Shown here: in pieces, positions 43,913 through 52,825 of the stretch
Layout of the letters: each line of letters opens with the position of its first letter
Numbering within the stretch: the stretch's first letter is position 1
NCBI GenBank assembly: GCA_019634165.1
Contig: JAHQVT010000007.1
Coordinates: 124,001 to 188,000 of the forward strand
Length of the DNA stretch: 64,000 nucleotides
Source of the DNA: Rhodospirillales bacterium
GTDB lineage: Bacteria; Pseudomonadota; Alphaproteobacteria; Rhodospirillales; Thalassospiraceae
Direction of reading: 5' to 3'
Translations under genes and position numbers: made by a program
Notes under the pieces: generated by a model
Database searches by the model: none
What the model was told of the DNA's origin: nothing
The model's input: only the letters and a program-made list of their open reading frames with translations

Positions 43913-44356
43913 GTGCCCCTAACCCGTAAGCACATATCGCTCGGTCGACGCACACTGTCACTTTTTGTCGGGTGGCTGATGTTGACCAATGCGCTGATGT
44001 TCGGGTTCATGCACGCCCCTGTCGCCCTTGCATCCGTGCCAAGCGGCACAGAAGAATCCCAAGTTTATGTCCCGCTGATCATTTGTACTGCCAACGGGAT
44101 CAAAACCATTTCTGTACCGGCCGACATTGCCGAAGACGGCAGTGTGACCCCGCACAATGCGGACGCCTATGAAGGTTTCCAATGTGCAAGTTGCGGCCTT
44201 GGAAACCATGCTGCTGGCATGCCCGTAGAACCGGAATTACCGCTTCTGCACCGCTTGAAGCTGTCCAATCAGGTAACAGCCCTTCACATCACTGCACGCC
44301 TGCATGACTTCTGTCCGATTGCTGCATCACCGCGTGCTCCGCCCGCCTTCATCTGA
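43913..44356 (+). CDS. DUF2946-like small protein
   Basis: A 147-residue protein starting at GTG 43913. A hydrophobic segment at about 15-35 (LFVGWLMLTNALMFGFMHAP) could be a signal or membrane anchor, followed by VPLIICTANGIKTI and a Cys pair CASCGLGNHAAG, with His residues. This is the layout of DUF2946-type proteins often found beside metal-transport genes in proteobacteria. I infer a periplasmic metal-linked role from neighbours only. The Crp/Fnr gene follows 190 bases later on the same strand. Confidence 0.65.
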   Translation: MPLTRKHISLGRRTLSLFVGWLMLTNALMFGFMHAPVALASVPSGTEESQVYVPLIICTANGIKTISVPADIAEDGSVTPHNADAYEGFQCASCGLGNHAAGMPVEPELPLLHRLKLSNQVTALHITARLHDFCPIAASPRAPPAFI

Positions 44357-44545
44357 TCTTGTTTTGCGCAACGTCGGCGGATCACGCCACAGATGTATCT
44401 AAATGCCCAAAAACCTGATCAGTGCCACGTTTCCGCCCGCCCAAACGGGCCATATCCCGGATGCTATGCCGGGTCCATAGACTGGTGTCGATACGCGACC
44501 CCGCTTTTTGCCGCGTATCTCTATTTTGCCAATGGGGGAAAACCC

Positions 44546-45190
44546 ATGAACAAAGAAGACGCCCTGACCATTCTGGAAAAACTTGCTGAACCATCTGCTT
44601 TGAACCTGCCTGCAGATGCCAGCATCGGTCATCATGCCGACGATCAATCTTATGTCTATTTGCTGGCAACCGGTCTGGCACTTCGGTGTAAATATACCGA
44701 AGACGGTGAAAGACAGGTTTGCCGGGTTTATCGACCGGGTGATCTGATTGGTCTGGAAATGCTTGCCGTAAGTGATCCATCACTGGTGATTGAAACCATT
44801 TCCCCATCAATGATGAAACGCATCCCGATAAGTCGGCTGCGCATCGCCCAGCAAAACGACCCAAAAACACAAACCGCTGTCATGTCGCTTCTGGCAAGCG
44901 AGGTCATGGATGGCCAGCAACTTAAGATCAGTTTTGGCACTGGGTCTGCCATGCGCCGAATTTGCCGGTTCCTGTTATGGGCATCGCATAAAGATCAGGT
45001 ATCCATTCCCAACCGGGAAAAGCTTGGCAATATCATTGCAACAACAACGGAAACTGCCAGCCGTATGATTGCCAATCTACGGCGTGAAGGGGCAATTTCC
45101 AAAAACCCGGTCATGCCCGCCATCATGCAAATCAACCGGGCAAAACTGTGCAAAGGGGCTGGCGACCCCCAACAGCAATCAGCAGCCTAG
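44546..45190 (+). CDS. Crp/Fnr-family transcriptional regulator
   Basis: A 214-residue protein with an N-terminal cyclic-nucleotide-binding-like domain (SYVYLLATGLALRCKYTEDGERQVCRVYRPGDLIGLE) and a C-terminal winged helix (SIPNREKLGNIIATTTETASRMIANLRREGAI). There is no N-terminal cysteine cluster of Fnr type; Cys residues occur at ALRCKY and RQVCRVY. ATG 44546 follows GGGGGAAAA; the longer frame to 44393 is not supported. The effector is unknown. The close metal ATPase, HdeD and DUF2946 genes are candidate targets. Confidence 0.88.
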   Translation: MNKEDALTILEKLAEPSALNLPADASIGHHADDQSYVYLLATGLALRCKYTEDGERQVCRVYRPGDLIGLEMLAVSDPSLVIETISPSMMKRIPISRLRIAQQNDPKTQTAVMSLLASEVMDGQQLKISFGTGSAMRRICRFLLWASHKDQVSIPNREKLGNIIATTTETASRMIANLRREGAISKNPVMPAIMQINRAKLCKGAGDPQQQSAA

Positions 45191-45212
45191 ATATTTCCAA
45201 TGGCTGAAAATC

Positions 45213-45249
45213 AAAAGGCGTACCGGACATCATCCGGTGCGCCTTTTCT
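45213..45249. terminator. Bidirectional terminator between Crp and GGDEF-EAL genes
   Basis: AAAAGGCGTACCGGA pairs with TCCGGTGCGCCTTTT around CATCA (one mismatch), between convergent genes. Confidence 0.85.
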
Positions 45250-45279
45250 ATTTTAATCCGAGTGGCAAAACAGCCCGCA

Positions 45280-48200
45280 TTAATGAGGGCCAAGCCCCTG
45301 ATCAAGCGGGAACTGTGTTGGTGTCGCCTTGTTTGCCTTCAACAGGCTTTCCATATCGCCTGCTGAAATCGGCTTACTGAAATAGAACCCCTGAACTTCA
45401 TCCACCCCTTCGGATGCGATGTGTTCAAGCTGAATTTCCGTCTCGATTCCTTCGACATTGACCGCCATACCAAACGATCGGGCAAGGAAGACAACCGCAC
45501 GCACAATCGCCGCATTGCCGTCTGAGCTATCAATATCAATGATAAAGGATCGGTCGATCTTGATCTTATCAACCGGGAAACGTTTCAGATAAGCCAGCGA
45601 CGAATACCCGGTTCCAAAATCATCAATCGCAATACGGATACCCTGATTTCGCAGGATACCAAGCGTAATCGCCGCTTCGCGCGGGTTATCCATCACCGCA
45701 CCTTCGGTCACTTCAAACTGCAACTGACGCGGATTAAGCCCCGAACGCGACAGAACTTCGCCGACACTTTCAATCAGGTCTTCATGACGCGCCAGTTCAA
45801 GCGGCGACAGATTGACCGAAATGGTCAGATCACCATATCCATCGTCAAACCACGCACGGGTTTGATCACACGCACGGTTCAAAACCCATTTGCCAATATC
45901 GGCAATGATGCCCATCCGTTCAGCAACCGGGATGAAGTCAACTGGGCTGACCAAGCCGCGAGACGGACTAAACCAGCGCACAAGTGCTTCCATGCCAATG
46001 ATGCGGTGCCCGCCAATATCGATAATGGGCTGGTAGAACAGTTCAAGTTCATCATTTTCAATCGCGTGGCTCAGGTCGCGTTCCATCGCTTTACGTTCTT
46101 GGACCTCGACCTGAAGTCTCGGCTCAAAGAAATGATAGCGATTGCGCCCTTCAGCCTTAGAGCAATAAAGCGCAAGGTCAGCATTCCGCAGAAGGTCTTT
46201 TTCGTCACGCCCATCTTGCGGATACATGCAAATACCCACCGATGTCGAAGCTTGTACTTCATTGCCATCAAGCATGAAGCGTTCTGATACCCGCTCGATC
46301 AAACGCTGGGCAACAAAGGTGACTTCTTCGATGGATCCGGGTTCATGAATAAGAACGGCGAACTCGTCTCCGCCCAAACGCGCAACAATATCTTCATTGC
46401 GCAGGCACACGCGCATACGCTCGCCCACCCCCTGTAAGAGTAGGTCACCTATTGGATGTCCAAGCGTGTCATTGATATCTTTAAAGTTATCCAGATCAAA
46501 CATCATCAGCACAAAATTGCGCCGTTCGCGTTTGGATTGCTCAACTGCTGCGGCCAAGCGTTCTTGGAACAGGGTCCGGTTAGGAAGCCCGGTCAAACCG
46601 TCATGATGGGCAAGGAACTGAATGCGTGCTTCGCTGCGCTTGCGATCGGTAATATCCGTGATCGATCCTTCAATCAGGGTCGGCCGACCTTTGTCATCAC
46701 GCAGCAGACGGGCGTTTTCTTCAACCCAGATGATTTTACCATCTGTTCGACGAAGTTCGGTTTCAAAGCCCTGAATCACCCCGTCACGCAGCAAACGACC
46801 GGTCAGGCGCAAACGGCTTACCGGGTTTAAATAATGATGCTGAAGTTCGTTCTTTTGGGCCATCAGTTCATCGACTGATTCATATCCCAAAATTTCAACA
46901 AATGCTGGGTTCGCTGATAAGACTGATCCAAGCGGAACACTTTGATAAAGCCCCTCGGCAGAGTTTTCAAAAATACCGCGGAACTTTTCTTCGGCGTAAC
47001 GAAGGGCACGTTCAACTGAAAGTTTTTCCGTCACATCCTGACCGATGCAGATCACACCGGCAATGTCGCCATCTTCGCCAAAATGCGCACGCGCATTCCA
47101 CTGCAAAAGGCGCTCCTCGCCATCGCGGCGTTTGAACGAAAACACTTCATCCTTAATGATTTCGCCCGACATAAGCCGACGTACCGCCATGCGCACCCGC
47201 GCGCGATCCTCGCCGACCAACAGGAAATCAAAGAAGTTCTGACCAGCCGCTTCCATCCAGGAATAGCCAAACGTCCATTCACATTCCCGGTTATATTCAA
47301 GAATGCGGCCTTCGGCATCAAGGAACATAATGACGCTGCCAGCGGTCTGCACCAAGGCGCGATAGCGTTCCTGACGGCGGCGCAAATCATATTCCGCCTG
47401 CCGACTTTTGGTGATGTCGGTAATAGTCACACTATAGCCAAGCAGCCCGCCACCTTCACCGCGGATTTCAGTTGCGTTAAAACGTACCCAAACTTGGCTG
47501 CCATCGGACCGGCGCATTTCGATATCACGGGCATGGACCCCTTGCCCGGATGCCAAATCACGGCGAAGCTGCAGCCGATCACTGTCTTGCGCATAAAAAG
47601 TTTCCGGGCGGCGTAAATAGGCCTGAATGACTTCACGCACGGAATCATAATTGAATAATGTCGCGGTCTCTTCATTAACGCTGGTAATCGTGCCTTCGGC
47701 GTTCAGATCAATGATGCCATGAACTGCATGTTCCAATGCGCGGCGATAACTTTCCTCGCGCGTGCGCTCCTGACCGAAAAGAACGATAAAATCGGTTCCA
47801 AAAAGCGGCATATACTGCCACTGAAAGAACCGCTGGCCATAATGCACTGTTCGCAAATTTTGCGCATCGAACTGCGGACCGTCTTTATTGATAAGATCAC
47901 GTTGATCACTGGGATGGGCCAAGGCTAGTGGCGTTGATAAACCCATTTCCAGAACGACCTGTTCAGCCGCATTGTTCGCGCACCGCAAATCGCCATCGCG
48001 TTCAAAAATCAAAACAGGCTGCGGGGAAATCAGACTGCCAATCCCCGATGACACATCGTTATCCATCACGACCAGTCGGACATAATCCTGACTGCCAATC
48101 GTCAGCTTCCAGCCAAGCAGCACCTGCTCGACACCATTATATTCTCTGGTGCGGCTGTGATAACCACCGGCCTCAAGGATTTCGCCTGAAAGTTCAGGAA

Positions 48201-48414
48201 GGATTTCCGAAATACAACCCAGACCGTCGATTTCGTACCAATGTGCTTCTTCAAGTACCGGTTCGAACCATGGGATCCATACCGAATTGACAAGCAGACG
48301 CTTTCCAACAGGATCATATACTCCTGAGGGCATCCGCAGATGGCTGATCAACGCTGCCAGCGTGCCGGCAGAATTGATTGCGTTGATGTCTCCCATAACC
48401 GCTTTGATCGTCAT
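45280..48414 (-). CDS. PAS-GGDEF-EAL cyclic-di-GMP enzyme
   Basis: About 1044 residues, start uncertain (ATG 48414 or 48396; the frame is open to 48486). No membrane helix seen. An N-terminal sensor of unclear type is followed by several PAS/PAC modules (for example AVHGIIDLNAEGTITSVNEETATLF; GSVIMFLDAEGRILEYNRECEW; IFENSAEGLYQSVPLGSVLS). The GGDEF motif, intact, is at about 681-685 with an RNED inhibitory I-site just before it. The EAL domain motif E-A-L-V-R-W, intact, is at about 809. Both activities, synthesis and breakdown of c-di-GMP, look possible. It probably controls motility or surface attachment. Signal unknown. Confidence 0.93.
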   Translation of the reverse strand: MTIKAVMGDINAINSAGTLAALISHLRMPSGVYDPVGKRLLVNSVWIPWFEPVLEEAHWYEIDGLGCISEILPELSGEILEAGGYHSRTREYNGVEQVLLGWKLTIGSQDYVRLVVMDNDVSSGIGSLISPQPVLIFERDGDLRCANNAAEQVVLEMGLSTPLALAHPSDQRDLINKDGPQFDAQNLRTVHYGQRFFQWQYMPLFGTDFIVLFGQERTREESYRRALEHAVHGIIDLNAEGTITSVNEETATLFNYDSVREVIQAYLRRPETFYAQDSDRLQLRRDLASGQGVHARDIEMRRSDGSQVWVRFNATEIRGEGGGLLGYSVTITDITKSRQAEYDLRRRQERYRALVQTAGSVIMFLDAEGRILEYNRECEWTFGYSWMEAAGQNFFDFLLVGEDRARVRMAVRRLMSGEIIKDEVFSFKRRDGEERLLQWNARAHFGEDGDIAGVICIGQDVTEKLSVERALRYAEEKFRGIFENSAEGLYQSVPLGSVLSANPAFVEILGYESVDELMAQKNELQHHYLNPVSRLRLTGRLLRDGVIQGFETELRRTDGKIIWVEENARLLRDDKGRPTLIEGSITDITDRKRSEARIQFLAHHDGLTGLPNRTLFQERLAAAVEQSKRERRNFVLMMFDLDNFKDINDTLGHPIGDLLLQGVGERMRVCLRNEDIVARLGGDEFAVLIHEPGSIEEVTFVAQRLIERVSERFMLDGNEVQASTSVGICMYPQDGRDEKDLLRNADLALYCSKAEGRNRYHFFEPRLQVEVQERKAMERDLSHAIENDELELFYQPIIDIGGHRIIGMEALVRWFSPSRGLVSPVDFIPVAERMGIIADIGKWVLNRACDQTRAWFDDGYGDLTISVNLSPLELARHEDLIESVGEVLSRSGLNPRQLQFEVTEGAVMDNPREAAITLGILRNQGIRIAIDDFGTGYSSLAYLKRFPVDKIKIDRSFIIDIDSSDGNAAIVRAVVFLARSFGMAVNVEGIETEIQLEHIASEGVDEVQGFYFSKPISAGDMESLLKANKATPTQFPLDQGLGPH

Positions 48415-48779
48415 TTCCGTTGTCGCTGCGCGACCATAACTGCTACCCCATGCAGTGCAAAGGCAATTTTCCCCCGGCAAGAGCAACCGGCCACTTTATT
48501 TTCGCTATTTTTTTGTAACGGCTTCATTTTTCTGCCCGACCAAATCCATGCGCATCCATAGATGCGTATTTCACCCCATCCTATCGGCGAGAACAGAATG
48601 AACGTGATTTCACTACGTAATCATTAAAATCCCGAAAATTTAATCGGTTAACTGTTGCCCGATGATTGTTATCGGCATACCATTTATCCGTCCAATGGTT
48701 GTCACAGCATGTCGTTGGAAACGTCAAAGGTCTGGACAGACTACGTTTCTGGCAACCCTTTTGGAAAGGAGCAACCAAC

Positions 48780-49193
48780 GTGATTTCGCATCAGGATGCC
48801 TTGATCTACACAATGGTTATGGTTTCAGCCGCCGATAATGACATTACCGATGCTGAACTTTCTGCAATGGGGCGTCGGGTCCGCTACCTTCCTATCTTTG
48901 CCGGATTTGACAATGATGGCGTAACAAGTGTCGCCCGTGATTGCGCCAGTTTGCTTGGCGAAGAGGACGGTATGGATCGTGCCTTGGGCCTGATCCGCGA
49001 TGCTCTGCCGCGCAAATTGCGCGAAACGGCTTATGTATTTGCCTGCGAGATCGTTTTGTCAGACAGCGAGATCAGCCAGGAAGAACTCCGTATTCTTGAA
49101 CTTCTGCGGCATCGGCTTGATATCGACCGCCTTGTTGGCTCTGCGATCGAACGCGCCATGGCCGCACGCTATGTTCGCCCCGGTGATTTCTGA
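48780..49193 (+). CDS. TerB-family (tellurite-resistance-like) protein
   Basis: A 137-residue helical protein starting at GTG 48780 behind AAAGGAGC; the frame open to 48666 has no ribosome site. The family pattern is ALIYTMVMVSAADNDITDAELSAMGRRVRYLPIF, with the D-x-D/E metal-like residues, then RETAYVFACEIVLSDSEISQEELRILELLRHRL, a second EF-like acidic repeat. TerB domains occur in many contexts and need not confer tellurite resistance. Single gene, function unknown. Confidence 0.85.
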   Translation: MISHQDALIYTMVMVSAADNDITDAELSAMGRRVRYLPIFAGFDNDGVTSVARDCASLLGEEDGMDRALGLIRDALPRKLRETAYVFACEIVLSDSEISQEELRILELLRHRLDIDRLVGSAIERAMAARYVRPGDF

Positions 49194-49525
49194 TTCTGAC
49201 CATACATGCCCCGTCCCGTTGCGGCGCGCGGCAGATTAATCTGTATGATTTGCCCAAAGCGATTTGGCAGATGATGTTTGGCCAAATCATCAAAAGACAG
49301 CCGATTTGTTCCAAAATTCAGGGAAAAGCAAAGGCCATCTGATTAACGTGACGTCCAAAGAAGCGCATTTCGGAGTTCCACTCCTTGAAATCGCAGCTTT
49401 CCTTGACGCCACAATGTGATATGGCCTAGCCCACATTTCTTTCCGCACCTGTTGCTCATCCGGGCAGAGGGCGGTTTTGTTTCGACGAACCTGATGTTGC
49501 CCACCGCCAAAAAGGGACTGCTGTC
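49194..49525. other. Intergenic region with inverted repeats, 332 bases
   Basis: No gene seen. CAGATTAATCTG (about 49231-49242) and the near-perfect dyad TGATGTTTGGCCAAATCATCA centred on TTTGGCCAAA (49277-49286) stand out and could bind a regulator of the dehydrogenase downstream. Confidence 0.4.
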
Positions 49526-50410
49526 ATGACTGCTCTTGCCGGGGAAAAAATTGCCTTTATCGGACTTGGATTGATGGGGCGGCCAATGGCGCTGAACCTT
49601 GAAAAAGCCGGCGCAGTCTTAACGGTGAATACCCGCAATCCCGAAACGCTAAACGCATTCGAAGACCTTGGAATCGCAACGGCGGGCACCCCTGCTGATG
49701 CTGCGGCTGATTCCGATATTGTCATCATTTGTGTCGCCAATACCGTCGCCCTTGAAAATGTACTTTTGGGCGAAGATGGCATCATTGATGGCATGGAAGA
49801 AGGCACCATCGTCATTGACATGGGCACCACTGCCGTTGATGCCACACGCCGTTTTGCCGATGCCGTCGAAGAAGCCGGTGGCGCATGGATTGACGCGCCC
49901 GTATCGGGTGGAACCCATGGGGCCGAAAACGGCACACTTTCGATCATGGTCGGGGCCGACGAACAGGATTTCAAGCGCGTTCACCGCATATTTGAAGTTC
50001 TCGGATCACGCGTCACCCACGTTGGCGACGTAAGTTCAGGTCAGATCGCCAAGGCCGCCAACCAAATGATCGTTGGCATTACAATCGGTGCGGTTGCCGA
50101 AGCCTTTTCCATGGCCGACGAAGCTGGTGTTGATCTTTCGAAACTGCGATCAGCCCTAACTGGTGGATTTGCTGATTCCGCAATTTTGCAAAAGCACGGC
50201 GAACGCATGATCGAACGCAACTTTGAGCCGGGCGGCAAAGTCGTGACCCAGCGCAAGGATCTTTTCCAAGCACTTGAGTTTTCCGAAGGCGAATTGGGTG
50301 TTGAACTACCGTTCTCGCGTCTTGCGATGGAGCTTTATGACGAAGTCATTGGCATGGGTGATGGCGATCTTGACCATTCAGCTTTGATCAAAGTCTATGA
50401 AGAAGATTGA
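49526..50410 (+). CDS. NAD(P)-dependent beta-hydroxyacid dehydrogenase (3-hydroxyisobutyrate dehydrogenase family)
   Basis: A 294-residue protein. The Rossmann motif GLGLMGRPMALNLEKAG is near the N-terminus, the family signature DAPVSGGTHGAENGTL near residue 130 and the catalytic lysine K176 in QIAKAANQM. The C-terminal all-helical domain follows. Substrates in the family include 3-hydroxyisobutyrate, tartronate semialdehyde and succinate semialdehyde; not resolved here. Its end overlaps the next gene by 14 bases, so they share an mRNA. Confidence 0.93.
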   Translation: MTALAGEKIAFIGLGLMGRPMALNLEKAGAVLTVNTRNPETLNAFEDLGIATAGTPADAAADSDIVIICVANTVALENVLLGEDGIIDGMEEGTIVIDMGTTAVDATRRFADAVEEAGGAWIDAPVSGGTHGAENGTLSIMVGADEQDFKRVHRIFEVLGSRVTHVGDVSSGQIAKAANQMIVGITIGAVAEAFSMADEAGVDLSKLRSALTGGFADSAILQKHGERMIERNFEPGGKVVTQRKDLFQALEFSEGELGVELPFSRLAMELYDEVIGMGDGDLDHSALIKVYEED

Positions 50411-50636
50411 TCCACAAAAGATTGAACTTGTTTCTGTCCTGACCTGCCCGGAATGCGGCCATCAGGAAAGTGAAACCATGCCAACAGATTCCTGCCAATA
50501 TTTCTATGACTGCAAGGGATGCGCTGCTGTACTACGTCCGCTTGCGGGCGACTGTTGTGTCTTTTGCTCATACGGTACAGTGCCCTGCCCACCCGTGCAG
50601 ATCGATGGCAAGAATGCCGGGTGTTGTGGTACCTAA
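50397..50636 (+). CDS. Small cysteine-rich protein with GDCCVFCSYG motif
   Basis: A 79-residue protein with a zinc-ribbon-like CPECG start, then CQYFYDCKGCAAVL, and the motif GDCCVFCSYGTVPCPPVQ. In all, twelve cysteines suit zinc or other metal binding. The GDCCVFCSYG group is a widespread small family often near metal-resistance genes but with no proven function. Start ATG 50397 lies inside the dehydrogenase gene; its stop overlaps by four bases the stop of the opposing methyltransferase gene. Confidence 0.8.
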   Translation: MKKIDPQKIELVSVLTCPECGHQESETMPTDSCQYFYDCKGCAAVLRPLAGDCCVFCSYGTVPCPPVQIDGKNAGCCGT

Positions 50637-51169
50637 CCCGGCTTGTGACTGCCGAACCGATATAGATAAAGCCGGTCCGATCCCGATGTCATCGGCACTT
50701 CGCCAAATGCCTGCCAGCCGGGAATGGCAAAAGCCCGCGATATTACAATCGACCCTTTTCCCATCCGTTGTGACAGCACATCACCAACATCCACCATCAC
50801 CCGTGGATCAAGAAAACACACCACGACATCACCCGGATCACGATCCATTTTGCGGAAATCCCCCCGGATAAATTCAAGGTTGGGAAGCGCTGCCAAAACC
50901 GCCCGCATCCGGCTAACCGCAAAGGGAATAGGTGATAATTCAATCCCTGTAACCTGCAGATCGGGCCGTGCCCGTGCGATCGCAAGGGCAAGGTCGCCCC
51001 ACCCTGATCCAAAATCGGTCACGGTCTTTGTTTCGGCCGGGATATAGGCAATGATTTCATCAGATGCAGCGCGCATTGTTGGCATCGGAACGGATCGTAG
51101 CCTGATGGCGTAAACCGCAATCAGAGCTAGAATAATCATCACGAAAACAAGTACGGATAAATCAGTCAT
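50633..51169 (-). CDS. Class I SAM-dependent methyltransferase with N-terminal membrane anchor
   Basis: A 178-residue protein. A helix at about 5-24 (SVLVFVMIILALIAVYAI) anchors it; the catalytic part has motif I TDFGSGWGDLALAIARARP with the acidic E of TGIELSP, then a Rossmann-type order ending in SDRLYLYRF. The small size and N-anchor resemble class I methyltransferases of unknown substrate. No neighbour points to the substrate. Convergent with the cysteine-rich gene. Confidence 0.8.
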   Translation of the reverse strand: MTDLSVLVFVMIILALIAVYAIRLRSVPMPTMRAASDEIIAYIPAETKTVTDFGSGWGDLALAIARARPDLQVTGIELSPIPFAVSRMRAVLAALPNLEFIRGDFRKMDRDPGDVVVCFLDPRVMVDVGDVLSQRMGKGSIVISRAFAIPGWQAFGEVPMTSGSDRLYLYRFGSHKPG

Positions 51170-51281
51170 CGGCCTGCAAACTGTGTTAGGATCTGCACCC
51201 TAAGTTCCACCAAAGACAGTCGTGCCACAGCGTGGTATATGCTGCAAGATACATTGATCCCCACTTCCAGAAGATACCAAT

Positions 51282-51500
51282 ATGAGCCAGCAAGATACGG
51301 AAGACCGCGTTACCGAACTTGAAACCAAGATCGCACACATGGAAACCGTGGTGCACGACCTATCCGATATGATCAAATCCCAATGGGATCGCATTGATGT
51401 CCTTGAACGCCGCAACAAATTAATGTCAGAAGACGTTAAACGAATGGGCGATTTCATGCGTACTTCCCCAGAAGATGACGCACCGCCACCGCACTATTAA
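51282..51500 (+). CDS. slyX: SlyX-family coiled-coil protein
   Basis: A 72-residue protein, almost wholly coiled coil: DRVTELETKIAHMETVVHDLSDMIKSQWDRIDVLERR, ending in a proline/histidine tail (PPPHY), which matches SlyX. Function in bacteria is unclear. A single gene; no clear ribosome site (CAATATG). Identification is by pattern and length. Confidence 0.8.
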   Translation: MSQQDTEDRVTELETKIAHMETVVHDLSDMIKSQWDRIDVLERRNKLMSEDVKRMGDFMRTSPEDDAPPPHY

Positions 51501-51557
51501 TCCTTTGTCGGCACTCGGCGAACCACGCGGCATCTGCCATTCATAAACGAGCAAGCC

Positions 51558-52730
51558 GTGACCAACCCATATCTAGACATTCCCACATTCGACGATTTCG
51601 CCAAGGTTCTTGATCGATCTGTTTATCATTCGATCCCTGATGGTTGGTGGGTTGGGACATCCGACATTGTCGGGTCGACCAAGGCGGTTGCGGCGGGTCG
51701 TTTCAAAGATGTGAATATGGTTGGCGCATCAGTCATTTGCGCGGTCAGCAACGCACTTGGCCATTCAGATTATCCGTTTATGTTTGGCGGTGATGGTGCA
51801 AGTTTTGCCTGCCCGCCAGATAAGATTGATGCCGTGCGCAAAGCCCTTGCTGCAACCGTGACTTGGGCGCAAGAAACGCTTGATCTCGATCTCCGTGCGG
51901 GCTTAACCCAAATAGCCGACATTCGCGCCACAGGTCGCGATGTTCGCGTTGCGCGCTATGCGGTGTCTTCCCCAGTATCCTATGCCATGTTTAATGGCCG
52001 CGGCCTTAAATGGGCCGAAGACCGCATGAAACTTGGCGAAAACATAGTTGCACCAGCACCATCAGGGACCCACCCGGACCTTACCGGGCTGTCTTGCCGC
52101 TGGTCACCGATCAAGACCACAGGTTCGGACATCATCCTATCGCTCATTGTTCAACCCGATGAAGATCAGGAAAAATTTGAAGCGGTCATTTCAGGCCTGT
52201 TTAAAATCCTTGATGACAGCCCGCGCAAAAGCAGCCCCATCCCGGCCAAAGGCCCGGACTTCGCCTTTTTCCCACCGGGGTTAAAGCTTGAAGCCCACGC
52301 CACCGCGCAAAAAGAAGGCGGCTATATCAAAGCATGGCTGAAGGCATTTTACATTGCCTTTATCGCGCTGATCCTGATGAAAACCGGCTGGAAACTTGGG
52401 GATTTCGATCCAAAACGCTACCGTGAATATACTGGTTACAACAGCGATTTTCGCAAATTTGGCGATGGTTTATGGATGACGGTGAAATGCACAAACGCAC
52501 TCGGGTCCAAGATTGATGCGTTTCTGCAAACCGCAGAAGACCGTGGCGACATTCATTTTGGCACACACCGTCAACGTAGCGCGATCATGACCTGTATCGT
52601 GCCATCCATCACCAATGATGCCCACTTCCATTTCCTTGATGGCGGCGAAGGCGGCTATACCGCCGCCGCATCAATCTATAAGGCAAAAATGAAAATTCGC
52701 GCGCAGGTACTTAACCCTTCAAATGCGTAA
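51558..52730 (+). CDS. DUF3095 protein, nucleotide-cyclase-like
   Basis: A 390-residue protein starting at GTG 51558. The first half has a class III cyclase-like layout with GTSDIVGSTKAV (metal/phosphate-like strand) and FMFGGDGASFACP in the place of the second metal motif, both marks of the DUF3095 family. The second half contains a hydrophobic stretch at about 265-285 (KAFYIAFIALILMKTGWKLG). No partner domain is fused. A cyclase or related nucleotide role is only inferred from these motifs. Single gene. Confidence 0.8.
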   Translation: MTNPYLDIPTFDDFAKVLDRSVYHSIPDGWWVGTSDIVGSTKAVAAGRFKDVNMVGASVICAVSNALGHSDYPFMFGGDGASFACPPDKIDAVRKALAATVTWAQETLDLDLRAGLTQIADIRATGRDVRVARYAVSSPVSYAMFNGRGLKWAEDRMKLGENIVAPAPSGTHPDLTGLSCRWSPIKTTGSDIILSLIVQPDEDQEKFEAVISGLFKILDDSPRKSSPIPAKGPDFAFFPPGLKLEAHATAQKEGGYIKAWLKAFYIAFIALILMKTGWKLGDFDPKRYREYTGYNSDFRKFGDGLWMTVKCTNALGSKIDAFLQTAEDRGDIHFGTHRQRSAIMTCIVPSITNDAHFHFLDGGEGGYTAAASIYKAKMKIRAQVLNPSNA

Positions 52731-52825
52731 AATTCATCACAATAGAACCATTGATAGATTGCTTGCATGACACGCGCATATGCCTGACACTGCCCTGATC
52801 CTTGATTGATCAGGACAGTCTTTCT

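Noticed and set aside
48666-48779. ATG start for the TerB-like gene at 48666
   Set aside because: No ribosome site; GTG 48780 has AAAGGAG upstream and begins the domain.
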